A DNA stretch of 64,000 bases. Origin: Pontibacter cellulosilyticus. Its GTDB lineage: Bacteria > Bacteroidota > Bacteroidia > Cytophagales > Hymenobacteraceae. The stretch lies in assembly GCF_014306105.1 (NCBI RefSeq), contig NZ_JACRVF010000005.1:1-64000 (forward strand), in the 5' to 3' direction. The position numbers and the translations under genes are program-made. The notes beneath the pieces are model-generated. The model searched no databases. It was not told the DNA's origin and worked only from the letters and a program-made list of their open reading frames with translations. Below, one piece after another: positions 8,454-18,488 of the stretch (within the stretch, counting starts at the first letter, position 1; every line of letters starts with the position of its first letter).

Positions 8454-11400
8454 CTAATTAAGTACTGTCACTACTCCTTTTTGCACATGCCCTAAGTCCT
8501 TTATCTGGATCACGTAGAAGTAAGATCCCTGTACCACTTTGCCGTCTTTTCCTTTGCCATCCCAGCCTTCTTCGGGGTTAAGTGTATGGAACACCTGCTC
8601 TCCCGCACGATTGTACACGGCCACCTCCACATTATTGTAGAACCTGAGCTCAGGAACGGTCCAGGTGTCGTTAATACCATCTCCGTCTGGGGAGAAGGCG
8701 TTTACCAGCTTGATGTCAGGTTTGGTGAACGGTGATTTGGTTAGCACGAACTCTTTGATGATCACGTTCTGGAACAGATCCATACTTTGTACCCGAATGC
8801 TAAACTTAGTTTTACCCGATAGCCCTCTGTTTGACTTCAGATGCAACTCGTTGTTGTTCAGTAGTTCAAACATATTGTTGTCAGCATCGCCGGCTCCGGC
8901 TACCAATGCATAGGTAAAGTCTGTATCATCGGGGTCAGTTGTAGTAAAAGTGCCTATTACCTCAGCTGGAAGAATGTCAGGTTTAAAGGCATTGGCGCTT
9001 AAAGTAAGCCCGGTTGGAGCTTTGTTCGGCTCCACCTCTACCGTTATACTTGCCTTCTTATTCTCGGTGTTATAGGTTTTAGGAGCCAGTTCAAGTATAC
9101 CCTCCAGCACATACACACCTGGCTCCAGACCATTGTAATTTCCTTTCTTCCAGTTTACTTTGATGTTTTCCCTCTCCTGGGTGGCGTAGGTAACGTTAAC
9201 TTTTTCCGGCAGTGGCAGCTTGTCAAAATTCGTCCTGAAAGGCACTTTTATACTTTGAGGCTGCTCTACAGTTACAATATTCTTCGTGCGTTTCTCCACC
9301 TCATCCGTCACTGCTGTGCCTTTGTTTCCAGCGGCATCTGCCAAGTATAGCGAGACTATCAGTTTGCCATCTTGTAAACCAGAAAGGTCTACACCTGGTA
9401 TCGTAAACGTTCCTGTACTTACAGTGGCTGTGCCGGTTACTTCTTCGGTACCATTCTCGCTTTTAACGCTGTAGAAGTAGGTTGCTCCTGCCTCTGCTCC
9501 ACTTACCTGAAGTCCTACGGCTGATTGGTTTGTAACATCCACCAGTTCTACTGTAAAGGCTACGCTATACTTGTCAGGAGCTGTAGCGTCATACAGCATT
9601 TCCAGTACATTGGAGTTAGTATTTCCATTTGTGGCAGCATCGTGCACTCGATTTTCCGGCAGCTGCACTTTAACTATGCCGTCTGCTGTTGGTGAGATTA
9701 ACACCTCGTACTCCTGCTCATTTACTTCTTTCAGGTTACTAGCCCCGGCATTGGTTAGCTCAAGAGCAGCTATACTAAAATCTGTTACAGGCTCGCTTAA
9801 CTTTACTGTAACCGTGAAAGGCTTATTTACAGGAGATGCTGCAGCAGTACTTAGCGCTATAGCAGGCCTGGAGGCATCGTAAGTAAGTATTAGCTCATTA
9901 GAGGCTGTGTTCAAGTTGCCTGCGACATCTTCTGCTTTTCCAGCTGCAACAGCTACACGCACCTCCCCGCTTTCAGCTGGCGTAATCAGCAAAGTATACG
10001 TAAGGTCATTCTGCTTATTCAGCTGTGATACTGTTCCGTTTGTAACCGTAAGGTCTGAAAGTTCGAAACCTTTAACGCCTTCGCTAAACTTAACTTCTAC
10101 GGTAAAAGGTTGGTTGATAGGGCTAGTGGCAGCGGTTGCCAGCACCACTCCCGGCTGCTGTACATCATAGATGCGATTAATTTCTTCTGAGGCCACGTTA
10201 CCGTTACCGGCTGAATCGAAAGCTTTGTCTGCGGCTACTTTTATACTTACCTCACCGTCTGAGGCAGGTGTAACCAGCGCGGTATAAACACTTCCGCTTT
10301 GGGCTGTTAAAGCAGAAAGGGAAGCATTGGCTACTGTTACGTCACTTGCCTCAAAGCCATCTACGTTCTCTGAAAAAGTAAACGTAACGGTAAAAGGTTC
10401 TTTTACAATCTCCGGAGCATCCGTACTTATACTTAGCTGCGGCCTGGTTCCGTCGTACGTTACCTCCAGCACCTCAGCAGCTGTGTTCGAGTTGCCTGCC
10501 AAGTCTGTAACTTTGTTGGCCGCCAAACTTACTCGAACTGCCCCATCGGCTGACGGAGTAACAGTGGCTTTATACTTTGTGGTATTTATACTTGTAAGGT
10601 TGCTTAAGCTGGCATTGGTTACGCTGAAGTCTGCGAGTGCCAGCCCATATACCTGCTCCGTAAATGTTATTTCCACCTCGAAAGCTGCTTTAGCCGGAGA
10701 AGTCTGTGTTGTTGCAATTGTTACTCCCGGTGCAGTCAGGTCTATAATAACAGCAAAGTCTGTACTTCGCGGACCTGTGTTGCCTGCCGCATCGGTGGCT
10801 GAAGCCGTAAAAGTATGTGCGCCTTGTGCAAGTGTGGTTGCAGTATAGTCAAACTCCCAGTTACCGGCACTGTTTGCGGTTGCCTCGCCGATGGCTGTTC
10901 CGCCCTGGTACAGTTGCACTTTCGCGTTGGCTTCTGCTGTTCCTTTCAATATCAGAGTGTTATCAGCAGTGATACGGTCATCTGCCACAGGTCCTCTGTC
11001 ATCGCTTATACTTGCAATTACAGGTGCTACAGGGGCTTGCGTGTCTATTGTCCAGGTATAGCTGGCGGGGGTGCTATCTATGTTTCCGGCGGCATCGGTG
11101 GCTCTTACTGCAATCGTATGGCTGCCATCCTGCAGGTTGCTTAAATTATAAGGACTTGTAGCTGCTGTATATGCTCCTCCGTCAAGGCTTACCTCATAGG
11201 TTACATTTGTTTCGTTGCTGCTAAAACTGAATTGCGCAGTAGTTTGGTTGGTAAGTACAGCGGGTTTGGTGGCAATGGTGGTTTCCGGTGCTTTAGCGTC
11301 TATTGTAAAGCTGCGAACACTGCTGGCATTGCTACTGTTGCCTGCGGCATCGGTGGCCTTAGCTGTTATCTGCTGAGCACCTTCGGGTAATGCCGTGGTT

Positions 11401-12980
11401 GGCGTAATACTCCAATTGCCGTCTGCTCCTGCAGTTGCTGTGCCAACCTGCGTGGAGCCGCTAAATAGCGTTATAGCGGCATTTGCCTCCGCCGTACCCG
11501 AAATAGCTGGCTTATTGTTGTTCAGAACAGCATTTTCTGCCGGATTAAGTACAATTGGAGCAGCAGGAGCCTGTGTATCAATAGTCCAGGTATAGGTGGC
11601 GGGGCTGGCATCTATGTTACCGGCTTCATCCCTGGCTTTTACTTCAATGGTGTGCGCACCATCTGCCAGGTTGCTTAAAGTATAAGGATTACTTACCTCC
11701 ACAAAAGCACCTCCGTCTATACTTGCTAAGTATACTACATTGCTTTCGTTGCTCGTAAAGCTGAAAGTCGCTGATTTTTGGTTTGTAAGCGCTGCTGGCT
11801 TAGAGGCAATGGTGGTTTCGGGAGCTTCGGTATCCGGTGGGCTAACAGGCTGCACGTTCAGCAGTTTATCCAGCTCTGCAAACCAGACGGGAGCCATTTT
11901 GTCGTAGCCTGCCTGTGTAGGGTGCAGCGGATCTGCCATGTCTCCGCCGTCTGTGGCCCATTTATAAATAATACCTGCCCCGTCCTGCATATCAACCAGC
12001 AACAGGTTATCGCCGTTTGCCTGCCGCCTTTGCGCCATGGTCGCCATTTTACTGTTGAAGATCAGCGTAGCCTCAGCCTCTGCAGGCGTATAGCAGTTGG
12101 AGCTTTGTACAAATACATCATCATAGCACACACGTTTGATGATTTTAGCTAGTATAACAGTTACATCTTTACCAGAGGAGTGCTCATACTTGTCAATTTC
12201 GTTCAGCAGGCTTTCCAACCGTGTAATGGCTGCATCAGAGCCGTCTACCTGATTTGTGCCAATGTGCAGCAGTACAATATCAGGCTGATACTCCTGCAAA
12301 TAAGTTAACCCCTGGCCATTAGTTGTTCCGCCATAGCTTCTGTCTCGTAAAAGGTCAGTAATATTTTGAATGGTAGCGCCGCCAAATCCTGCATGGTCGA
12401 TATCGGTTGCCAGGCTGCTTCCTGAGCGCTGGCTACCGACAAAGTCATACTTTCCGTTTGAATGGGAGGTATTCAGAAGCTGGGCCAGTTTTGCCCGGTA
12501 TGCTATTTTGATACTAGCGTCTGTGCTGCCGCTGCCTCCTTCTGTGTTAGAATCTCCGAGCGGCATAATATTAAATACTTTGCCCGCTGCATGTGTGGTG
12601 GCACTGATTACGGGACTGTAAGCCTCATCTCCGCTGCTGCCAACTGCTTTTAACCTGTAGTATACTTTTTGGCTATAGTATAAGCCAGTGTGCCTGAAGC
12701 TTCGTTCGGATGTTCCGAAAGTTTTTAATGTTACAAATGTTGCCGGAAGGCCTGTATTCGACATTTCCAGCACATAACTCGTAGCATCGGACACTGGCGT
12801 CCAGGTAAGGTATATAGCTCCCACCAACGACGGCTTTGCCTGCAACTGAGGTGCATCTATTAAGTATAATGAGTTGATTGTTGAAGGCATTTCGCGTGCT
12901 TCAACAGAAAAAGAGGGCAGGTATAAGAAAAATAACAGAAGTAAAGGGCGTGTTAGCTTCTGTAGGTAGATGTTTGGCAT
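8454..12980 (-). CDS. Giant secreted SGNH/GDSL esterase with Ig-like repeats, T9SS type B tail
   Basis: 1508 residues from the ATG at 12980; an upstream in-frame GTG at 13055 would give 1533, but the signal peptide (LLLLFFLYLPSFSVEA) sits well behind 12980. An FN3-like domain precedes an SGNH hydrolase domain (about 135-375): LGDSN with S144, a HIGTNQ block and DPLHP with D350/H353. Next come bacterial Ig-like domains: two of the APETTIA type, two of the GTAEANA type and four near-identical units of about 93 residues with the SPxxxPFTVxVxFSE pattern. The end is a CHU_C/type B sorting domain (NAFSPDGDGINDTW to VTVLN). It is probably a surface esterase, possibly a carbohydrate deacetylase. It is followed by its PorP/SprF partner and is divergent from the polysaccharide O-acetylation genes at 13332. 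Confidence 0.88.
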   Translation of the reverse strand: MPNIYLQKLTRPLLLLFFLYLPSFSVEAREMPSTINSLYLIDAPQLQAKPSLVGAIYLTWTPVSDATSYVLEMSNTGLPATFVTLKTFGTSERSFRHTGLYYSQKVYYRLKAVGSSGDEAYSPVISATTHAAGKVFNIMPLGDSNTEGGSGSTDASIKIAYRAKLAQLLNTSHSNGKYDFVGSQRSGSSLATDIDHAGFGGATIQNITDLLRDRSYGGTTNGQGLTYLQEYQPDIVLLHIGTNQVDGSDAAITRLESLLNEIDKYEHSSGKDVTVILAKIIKRVCYDDVFVQSSNCYTPAEAEATLIFNSKMATMAQRRQANGDNLLLVDMQDGAGIIYKWATDGGDMADPLHPTQAGYDKMAPVWFAELDKLLNVQPVSPPDTEAPETTIASKPAALTNQKSATFSFTSNESNVVYLASIDGGAFVEVSNPYTLSNLADGAHTIEVKARDEAGNIDASPATYTWTIDTQAPAAPIVLNPAENAVLNNNKPAISGTAEANAAITLFSGSTQVGTATAGADGNWSITPTTALPEGAQQITAKATDAAGNSSNASSVRSFTIDAKAPETTIATKPAVLTNQTTAQFSFSSNETNVTYEVSLDGGAYTAATSPYNLSNLQDGSHTIAVRATDAAGNIDSTPASYTWTIDTQAPVAPVIASISDDRGPVADDRITADNTLILKGTAEANAKVQLYQGGTAIGEATANSAGNWEFDYTATTLAQGAHTFTASATDAAGNTGPRSTDFAVIIDLTAPGVTIATTQTSPAKAAFEVEITFTEQVYGLALADFSVTNASLSNLTSINTTKYKATVTPSADGAVRVSLAANKVTDLAGNSNTAAEVLEVTYDGTRPQLSISTDAPEIVKEPFTVTFTFSENVDGFEASDVTVANASLSALTAQSGSVYTALVTPASDGEVSIKVAADKAFDSAGNGNVASEEINRIYDVQQPGVVLATAATSPINQPFTVEVKFSEGVKGFELSDLTVTNGTVSQLNKQNDLTYTLLITPAESGEVRVAVAAGKAEDVAGNLNTASNELILTYDASRPAIALSTAAASPVNKPFTVTVKLSEPVTDFSIAALELTNAGASNLKEVNEQEYEVLISPTADGIVKVQLPENRVHDAATNGNTNSNVLEMLYDATAPDKYSVAFTVELVDVTNQSAVGLQVSGAEAGATYFYSVKSENGTEEVTGTATVSTGTFTIPGVDLSGLQDGKLIVSLYLADAAGNKGTAVTDEVEKRTKNIVTVEQPQSIKVPFRTNFDKLPLPEKVNVTYATQERENIKVNWKKGNYNGLEPGVYVLEGILELAPKTYNTENKKASITVEVEPNKAPTGLTLSANAFKPDILPAEVIGTFTTTDPDDTDFTYALVAGAGDADNNMFELLNNNELHLKSNRGLSGKTKFSIRVQSMDLFQNVIIKEFVLTKSPFTKPDIKLVNAFSPDGDGINDTWTVPELRFYNNVEVAVYNRAGEQVFHTLNPEEGWDGKGKDGKVVQGSYFYVIQIKDLGHVQKGVVTVLN

Positions 12981-13331
12981 ACTTACAGTATCGTGTTTTT
13001 CATTCGCAAGCCCACTCCTTAACGATATACAAAGTATAAGGTTGTAGAAAATCACTTATCAAAAACACGGTAAAGTTCAAAAACACACATGCCAGATATC
13101 TTCACAAGACATTAAATAGCCTCAATAACCGATTATCTCAACGTTTCTATATTTCTGTAAAAAAATATTTGTGAAAACATTAAACCTTTTTACCCAAAAT
13201 CTATATAACTGAATATCAGCAGAGGGTAAACCTTTGCGCTTACCTAAGCCAAACGTGCTACTGTTGTTGCTATAGGCAATTGATGACGACGCGGAGAAAA
13301 ACAAGACGAAGCACCCTTAATCTAAGTTTCT
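12981..13331. other. Divergent intergenic region
   Basis: This 351-nt region separates the minus-strand giant esterase gene from the plus-strand MBOAT gene, so it should hold promoters for both. No exact TAnnTTTG element was found in either direction at a suitable distance. AAGTATA occurs at about 13032. A 60-codon minus-strand ORF (13122-13304) has no domain or signal and is not called. Confidence 0.5.
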
Positions 13332-14804
13332 ATGCTATTTAACTCTACTGAATTTTTTATATTCTTTCCGGTAGTAGTTACGCTCTACTTTCTTACTTCA
13401 CCCAACCGCAGGTGGCTTATACTTTTGTTGGCTAGTTATTATTTCTACGCTTCCTGGAAACCAGCCTATACGATCATTCTCGTTATATCTACCCTTGTTG
13501 ATTATTTCTGCAGCAAAGCAATGGGCAGGTATACCGACGAGGAAAAGCAAAAGCGCAAGCCTTTCCTGTACATGAGCCTTGCCTCTAACCTTGGCATCCT
13601 GCTCCTGTTCAAATACTATAACTTCTTTAACGATAGTGCCGCCGGCATCGCTTCTGCCCTGAACATGGGCTATGCCATGCCGGCTTTTGAGCTGCTGCTG
13701 CCCATGGGTATCTCTTTCTATACTTTCCAGACGATGAGCTACAGTATAGATGTGTACCATGGACGCATTAAACCGGAAAAGCACCTGGGGATATTTGCCC
13801 TATTTGTTACGTTTTTCCCACAACTGGTGGCAGGCCCAATCGAGAGGGCAGGTAACTTACTGGGTCAGTTGCACAAAAACCACGACTTTAACTACGATCG
13901 TGTGGTGGCTGGCTTAAGACGCATGGCTTGGGGCTTTTTTAAGAAATTAGTGATAGCCGATAACCTGGCCCTGATGGTGAACCAGGTATACAACAACCCC
14001 ACCGACTTTGACGGTATCTCGTTTGCCATTGCCACCGTATTCTTTGCGTTCCAGATCTACTGCGATTTCTCGGGCTACTCCGATATTGCCATTGGCGCAG
14101 CGCAGGTAATGGGTTTCAGGCTGATGGAGAACTTCCGAAGCCCCTACTTCTCAAAGTCTATTTCAGAGTTCTGGAGCCGCTGGCACATCTCGCTTTCCAC
14201 CTGGTTCCGAGATTACCTGTACATACCGTTGGGTGGCAACCGAGTGGTAAAATGGCGCTGGTACTATAACCTGTTTCTTACTTTTTTGGTAAGTGGCCTA
14301 TGGCACGGCGCCAACTGGACATTTGTGATCTGGGGTGCGCTACACGGCCTCTACCTGATCTTTGCTATCGTAACTGCCAAGCAGCGTGAGGCCTTGGCAC
14401 AGGCTACCGGCCTGGCCAAACACCCTCAACTGCTCAAATGGACGCAGGTGCTCACTGTTTTTGCGCTGGTGTGCTTTTCCTGGATATTCTTCAGAGCAAA
14501 CTCGCTGGCAGATGCTTTGTACATCATTACGCATATGGTTACCGGTTTAAACAATGTAGGTGAGTCGCTTCAGAATGTTTACCACACCGTATTTATGGAC
14601 CAGGGGCTGAAGGTATTTACTGTTTCGGTGTTAGCGATCATCCTGATGGAGATGGTGCACCTGATACAGCGCAATGGCAGCGTATCGCAGCTGATCATGC
14701 AGCGTCCTGCCTGGATACGCTGGAGCGTATACTATTTGGCTATCATCGCGGTGCTGTTGTTTGGGCAGTTTGGAAACCAAGAATTTATTTATTTCCAATT
14801 TTAG
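13332..14804 (+). CDS. MBOAT family O-acyltransferase (AlgI/DltB-like)
   Basis: 490 residues, polytopic inner-membrane protein. The N-terminus (LFNSTEFFIFFPVVVTLYF), the PMGISFYTFQTMSY and VTFFPQLVAGPIER segments and the SGLWHGANW motif with the conserved His (H325, plus H338 in WGALHGLY) are those of the AlgI branch of MBOAT enzymes, which move acyl groups across the membrane for O-acetylation of exported polysaccharides. The following gene, 3 nt downstream, encodes the SGNH-type partner usual for this pair, so the two form an acetylation module. The donor and polymer are not known. It opens the polysaccharide locus. Confidence 0.93.
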   Translation: MLFNSTEFFIFFPVVVTLYFLTSPNRRWLILLLASYYFYASWKPAYTIILVISTLVDYFCSKAMGRYTDEEKQKRKPFLYMSLASNLGILLLFKYYNFFNDSAAGIASALNMGYAMPAFELLLPMGISFYTFQTMSYSIDVYHGRIKPEKHLGIFALFVTFFPQLVAGPIERAGNLLGQLHKNHDFNYDRVVAGLRRMAWGFFKKLVIADNLALMVNQVYNNPTDFDGISFAIATVFFAFQIYCDFSGYSDIAIGAAQVMGFRLMENFRSPYFSKSISEFWSRWHISLSTWFRDYLYIPLGGNRVVKWRWYYNLFLTFLVSGLWHGANWTFVIWGALHGLYLIFAIVTAKQREALAQATGLAKHPQLLKWTQVLTVFALVCFSWIFFRANSLADALYIITHMVTGLNNVGESLQNVYHTVFMDQGLKVFTVSVLAIILMEMVHLIQRNGSVSQLIMQRPAWIRWSVYYLAIIAVLLFGQFGNQEFIYFQF

Positions 14805-14807
14805 TGC

Positions 14808-15947
14808 ATGAAAAGAATAATGAACAGAGGAGTGAAAAGATTAATCGGAAAGCTAGGCCTGCTGGCCTTGCCGTTTATACTTTGGCCTTTAGTAGAAGTA
14901 TTTTTTCTGCCTATGAATTTCTTCACGTTCAGGATCTGGGAAACCATTTCTGTGAACACCATGCGCGTGATGTCCGGTCCATTTTACCCGAACATGCACA
15001 TGAAAATGGAAGAAGAAGGAGAACTCGCACCTCATACTGCTTTTGCTGAAAAACGCGTGGTAGAGTGGTACACCGATGAATATGGCTATCGCAACCGCGA
15101 TTCCAAGTGCGATGTGCTGTTGATTGGTGATTCTAACATTACCGGGGCAAAACTATCGCAGGAAGAAACGCTGGCCGAAGTGCTGGAGCGACAGTTAGGC
15201 AAAGATGTTTACTCTTTCGCACCTGCCACTATGAACCGCTTCCTGGCAACAGACCGATTTCAGGAAACGCCACCGGAACTGGTAATCGTGTCAAGTATAG
15301 AACGCCGCATACTGCAGCTACCACCTGTTGGCGATAATGGCTTAAATTCAAAGCTGCGCAATATCTCCGGCAATATTATCAACTCTTCCCCTGCGCTTAC
15401 CTGGATGGCCGTTACTGCAGACCGTATCTCCAAACTGGGGCTCTATCACAAAACACTGGCAAACATAGAGCGATCATTTGGCAAGAAAGAGTACATCAGC
15501 TATAACAACGAGTTCTTTATAGAAGGCGACACCGCTAACCGCACTTACAGCGAGGATGAGATACAGTATATTGCCGATGTGCTGGAAGGCTATAAACTGG
15601 CGCTGCAAGAGCGTGGCATCAGGTTCCTGTTCATGCCGATCCCAAACAAAGAGAACATTTATTACCAGTTGCTGCCTTCCAAAAAGAAACCTGATTTTCT
15701 GCCGAGGTTAATGGCCGAGTTGCGCAGGCGAGAGGTAGAAGCCGTGGACCTGCAAAGTAACTTTGAGGAGCTGTACCAGGACCAAAAAGTACCACTCTAC
15801 CCTGCTGATGATGCCCATTGGAACCATGTGGCAGTAAAGGTAGCAGCAGGACTTGTTACGGCAAGATTACAAAGTGAAGGGCCCGCGCAAAATAAAGACC
15901 CAAATTATTTTGTCCAGTTTTCCGACGAAAAACGTATGCAGAATTAA
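14808..15947 (+). CDS. AlgJ/AlgX-like SGNH acetyltransferase partner protein
   Basis: 379 residues with one N-terminal membrane anchor (LLALPFILWPLVEVFFLP) and an extracytoplasmic domain. The LLIGDSN block (S109) and the C-terminal DDAHWN block (D334, H337) form an SGNH-type catalytic set as in AlgJ/AlgX proteins, which transfer acetyl groups onto polysaccharide after an MBOAT protein delivers them. The ATG at 14808 comes 3 nt after the MBOAT stop, so translation is probably coupled. An overlapping frame at 14804-15049 is a shadow. Confidence 0.85.
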   Translation: MKRIMNRGVKRLIGKLGLLALPFILWPLVEVFFLPMNFFTFRIWETISVNTMRVMSGPFYPNMHMKMEEEGELAPHTAFAEKRVVEWYTDEYGYRNRDSKCDVLLIGDSNITGAKLSQEETLAEVLERQLGKDVYSFAPATMNRFLATDRFQETPPELVIVSSIERRILQLPPVGDNGLNSKLRNISGNIINSSPALTWMAVTADRISKLGLYHKTLANIERSFGKKEYISYNNEFFIEGDTANRTYSEDEIQYIADVLEGYKLALQERGIRFLFMPIPNKENIYYQLLPSKKKPDFLPRLMAELRRREVEAVDLQSNFEELYQDQKVPLYPADDAHWNHVAVKVAAGLVTARLQSEGPAQNKDPNYFVQFSDEKRMQN

Positions 15948-16004
15948 TGCTAGCTATAAAACATCCTTAATATACAATATTACAGATAACCCCGACCCGT
16001 TCTC

Positions 16005-17249
16005 ATGGATATAAAGACCTTCTACCGCAAAGGGTTAAAGCGTACTAAAAAGATTTTAGGCCGCATTATCCCATACAACACGCACTACAAGCCTGGAGAC
16101 GTATGCAGTGTAAACCTGGATCACCCTAACCGAAATAACACCCGTGAACTAACGGTACATAAGATATACCCTAACTATGAGACAAAACTCAATATTTCTG
16201 ATGATTTGTTTCATGCCTGCTCCGAATACTGGAAGCCGAAGCGGCAGGTAGTAACCAACTATATGGTACTGGAAGTACCGGACGGAAGAGTATATACAGA
16301 CAACGAAAGCAGTGTAGCTATTATATCGCGTTACAACAGGGTAATTGAGAACGTATCCCTGAGCCTAGTAAGTGGCAAAGTAACGCAACCAAACCTAAAC
16401 AACATCTTTGAGCAGCGCTATTTTACTGTGCCAGAAAAGTATAAGGGCACTGTATTCTCGCTGTTGACCGGGGGTGCTGGCATAAACAACATTGGCCACT
16501 GGTTTATAGATGTGCTGCCACGCCTGCACCTGCTGCGCCAGAGTGGCCTTTATGATAAAGTAGACTGGTTCCTGATGCCGAGCCTGCGCTACGATTACCA
16601 GGTGGAGACATTGGAACTGCTCGGAATTCCCCTTTCTAAAGTGATTGAAGGCGACAAGCATCCGCACATTGCTGCTGATTGCATTATTGCCTCAACTGCT
16701 CCGAGAGGTAACCACACATTAATTCCTGAATGGCTGTGCGCTTATATACAGGAGTCCTTTTTGCCATATGCCGAAGAAGAGGGTGATATTATTACGCCAG
16801 AAATACCTTACCTATACATCAGCCGCAGCGACTCCAGCATACGAAATGTGCTTAACGAGAAAGAGCTATTGAATGCGCTAGAGCCATATGGCTTTAAATC
16901 AATTGTATCAAGCAAACTGAGCATCCGCGAAAAGATCAAGCTGTTCTCCAGGGCAAAAGTAGTTTTAGGAGCTACCGGCGCAGGACTTATCAGCATGTTC
17001 TTCTGCAAACCGGGAACAAAAATTATCGAAATATTCAATGAAGGGTTTGTTGTAGAGCCGTTCTATGACATCGCCACCAAGTTGGACCTGGATTATGAGT
17101 ATATGATCTGCAAGAACAGGCGCAAAGTTAAAAATGCGGCTCAGGGGCAGCGCGAGCACTTGTTTGTTGAAACCGACAAGGTGCTGGCTATACTTGAAAA
17201 TATGGAACAGGAGAATCAGAAATCAACAAAGCAGGCAGAGGTGGCTTAA
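16005..17249 (+). CDS. Glycosyltransferase family 61-like protein
   Basis: 414 residues, no signal peptide, so cytoplasmic or membrane-associated. The motif NIGHWFIDVLPRLHLL, the later ATGAGLISMFFCKPGTKIIEI and the LYISRSDSSIRN segment fit the GT61/DUF563 capsular-polysaccharide transferases. The acceptor and sugar cannot be read. It lies 57 nt after the acetyltransferase pair on the same strand and is convergent with the GT4 gene, from which it is separated by 20 nt. Confidence 0.85.
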   Translation: MDIKTFYRKGLKRTKKILGRIIPYNTHYKPGDVCSVNLDHPNRNNTRELTVHKIYPNYETKLNISDDLFHACSEYWKPKRQVVTNYMVLEVPDGRVYTDNESSVAIISRYNRVIENVSLSLVSGKVTQPNLNNIFEQRYFTVPEKYKGTVFSLLTGGAGINNIGHWFIDVLPRLHLLRQSGLYDKVDWFLMPSLRYDYQVETLELLGIPLSKVIEGDKHPHIAADCIIASTAPRGNHTLIPEWLCAYIQESFLPYAEEEGDIITPEIPYLYISRSDSSIRNVLNEKELLNALEPYGFKSIVSSKLSIREKIKLFSRAKVVLGATGAGLISMFFCKPGTKIIEIFNEGFVVEPFYDIATKLDLDYEYMICKNRRKVKNAAQGQREHLFVETDKVLAILENMEQENQKSTKQAEVA

Positions 17250-17269
17250 AAGCTATTACTGCTTCTGCC

Positions 17270-18481
17270 CTAAAGGCTTGCTTCCGCTGTTAAGGCATCG
17301 GAGGCAAGCCTTTTCTTTTGCCCCATGGCAGCCTCGTATACTTTGATTAACAACCTATAATTTACTTCTGGTGTGTAATGCTGCTCATAGGTTCTTCGGG
17401 CATTCTGGGCAAGCTCGTGTGCCAGTACAGGGTTTTGTTCCAGCAGCTCTACCTGCTCTGCCAACTCGCCTGGCATTTGTGGGGTATAATGCAAGCCATT
17501 GTATCTGTGCTGCACAAGATGGGCTGCACCGCCAATTTTGGCTGCTATAACTGGAGTGCCGGTGGCAAAAGCTTCTACTATGGTCATGCCAAACGTCTCC
17601 ATCCACTCAGATGGGAATACAAGTGCTCTTGCTTTTTTTAGCACCTCCATTGCCTGCTCTCTTTTCAGAAAACCAAGGTACTCTACTCCCGTGCCGGCTG
17701 CTGCATACTCTTCTACCATACTTTGGAGCGGGCCACCACCTATTACTTTGAGCTTAAACTGAGCTTGCTGCTGTGCTTTTAATAGCGTCTCTAGACCCTT
17801 CTCCGGCGATAAACGGCCCACATACAGGTAAAAGTCCTCCCTAGTATCATCTCCTATTCCAGGATCTTCGCTAAAATTTGGTTTTACCATTAGCTGCTCC
17901 GGCCTTGGCTGTAGCGATGAGTTCAGGAAAAGATCGGCTGCGCCAGGTGTGAGCACAATAAATTTAGAGACTTTGTTGCGCCAGGTACCAAGTACCTTAT
18001 GCACACCTGTTGCCAATACTGACGATGCTGTTTGTAAAGCAGAATCACGGTATACCTTCTTCCTGATTGCATTTATCGGAAAAACATGCTGAATATTCTC
18101 TAGCTGTACTTGTCCGTTGTAGTGCAGATAGCGGCTCGGGCAAATCAGCCGGTAGTTGTGCAGCGTCATCACGACGGGTACTTTATACTTCTGGCACACA
18201 TAAAACACAGCCGGCGATAATAGTGGGAAGAAATTGTGCACGTGCACCACATCAGGTTTAAAAGCCTTTAGCTCTCTTTCCACGATTTTAGCACTTCTTG
18301 GATTGTATACTACTCCAAGGGCAGCTTCCAGTTTCTGATTTATACTTTTTACTTCCTTGTTAGAAAATGTTAGCCGGCGAACCTCATGCCCATGCTCCTC
18401 CAGCAGGTTTGATTCCGCAAAAAACACAGTGTCTTCTCCGCCTGCCTCTTTGTAATGATTGTGTATGATTAGGATGCGCAT
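17270..18481 (-). CDS. Glycosyltransferase family 4 protein
   Basis: 403 residues, ATG start at 18481. The N-terminal Rossmann half begins MRILIIHNHYKEAGGEDTVF and contains VHVHNFFPLLSP. The C-terminal half has LYVGRLSPEKGLETLL and the GT4 donor-site segment PSEWMETFGMTIVEAFATGTP with its conserved Glu. This fits a GT-B-fold retaining transferase using a nucleotide sugar in the cytoplasm. The gene ends the minus-strand half of the polysaccharide locus and follows the nucleotidyltransferase gene after 7 nt, so they share a transcript. The last codons overlap a hairpin that looks like the terminator. Confidence 0.9.
   Translation of the reverse strand: MRILIIHNHYKEAGGEDTVFFAESNLLEEHGHEVRRLTFSNKEVKSINQKLEAALGVVYNPRSAKIVERELKAFKPDVVHVHNFFPLLSPAVFYVCQKYKVPVVMTLHNYRLICPSRYLHYNGQVQLENIQHVFPINAIRKKVYRDSALQTASSVLATGVHKVLGTWRNKVSKFIVLTPGAADLFLNSSLQPRPEQLMVKPNFSEDPGIGDDTREDFYLYVGRLSPEKGLETLLKAQQQAQFKLKVIGGGPLQSMVEEYAAAGTGVEYLGFLKREQAMEVLKKARALVFPSEWMETFGMTIVEAFATGTPVIAAKIGGAAHLVQHRYNGLHYTPQMPGELAEQVELLEQNPVLAHELAQNARRTYEQHYTPEVNYRLLIKVYEAAMGQKKRLASDALTAEASL
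17272..17313. terminator. Hairpin terminator inside the 3' end of the GT4 gene
   Basis: Arms 17272-17286 and 17299-17313 pair with a single mismatch (AAAGGCTTGC...GCAAGCCTTT core) around a 12-nt loop; a TTTT run follows on the plus strand. It serves the convergent GT61 and GT4 genes but lies within the last 14 codons and stop of the GT4 gene rather than after it. Confidence 0.65.
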
Positions 18482-18488
18482 GGTTTGA

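Noticed and set aside
12981..13060. TATACTTTG-like words considered as -7 promoter elements
   Set aside because: The spacing is one base off the TAnnTTTG consensus and the heptamer TATACTT is frequent everywhere, so these are not specific.
13122..13304. 60-codon minus-strand ORF in the divergent region before the MBOAT gene
   Set aside because: It has no domain, signal peptide or promoter, and its composition looks like non-coding leader.
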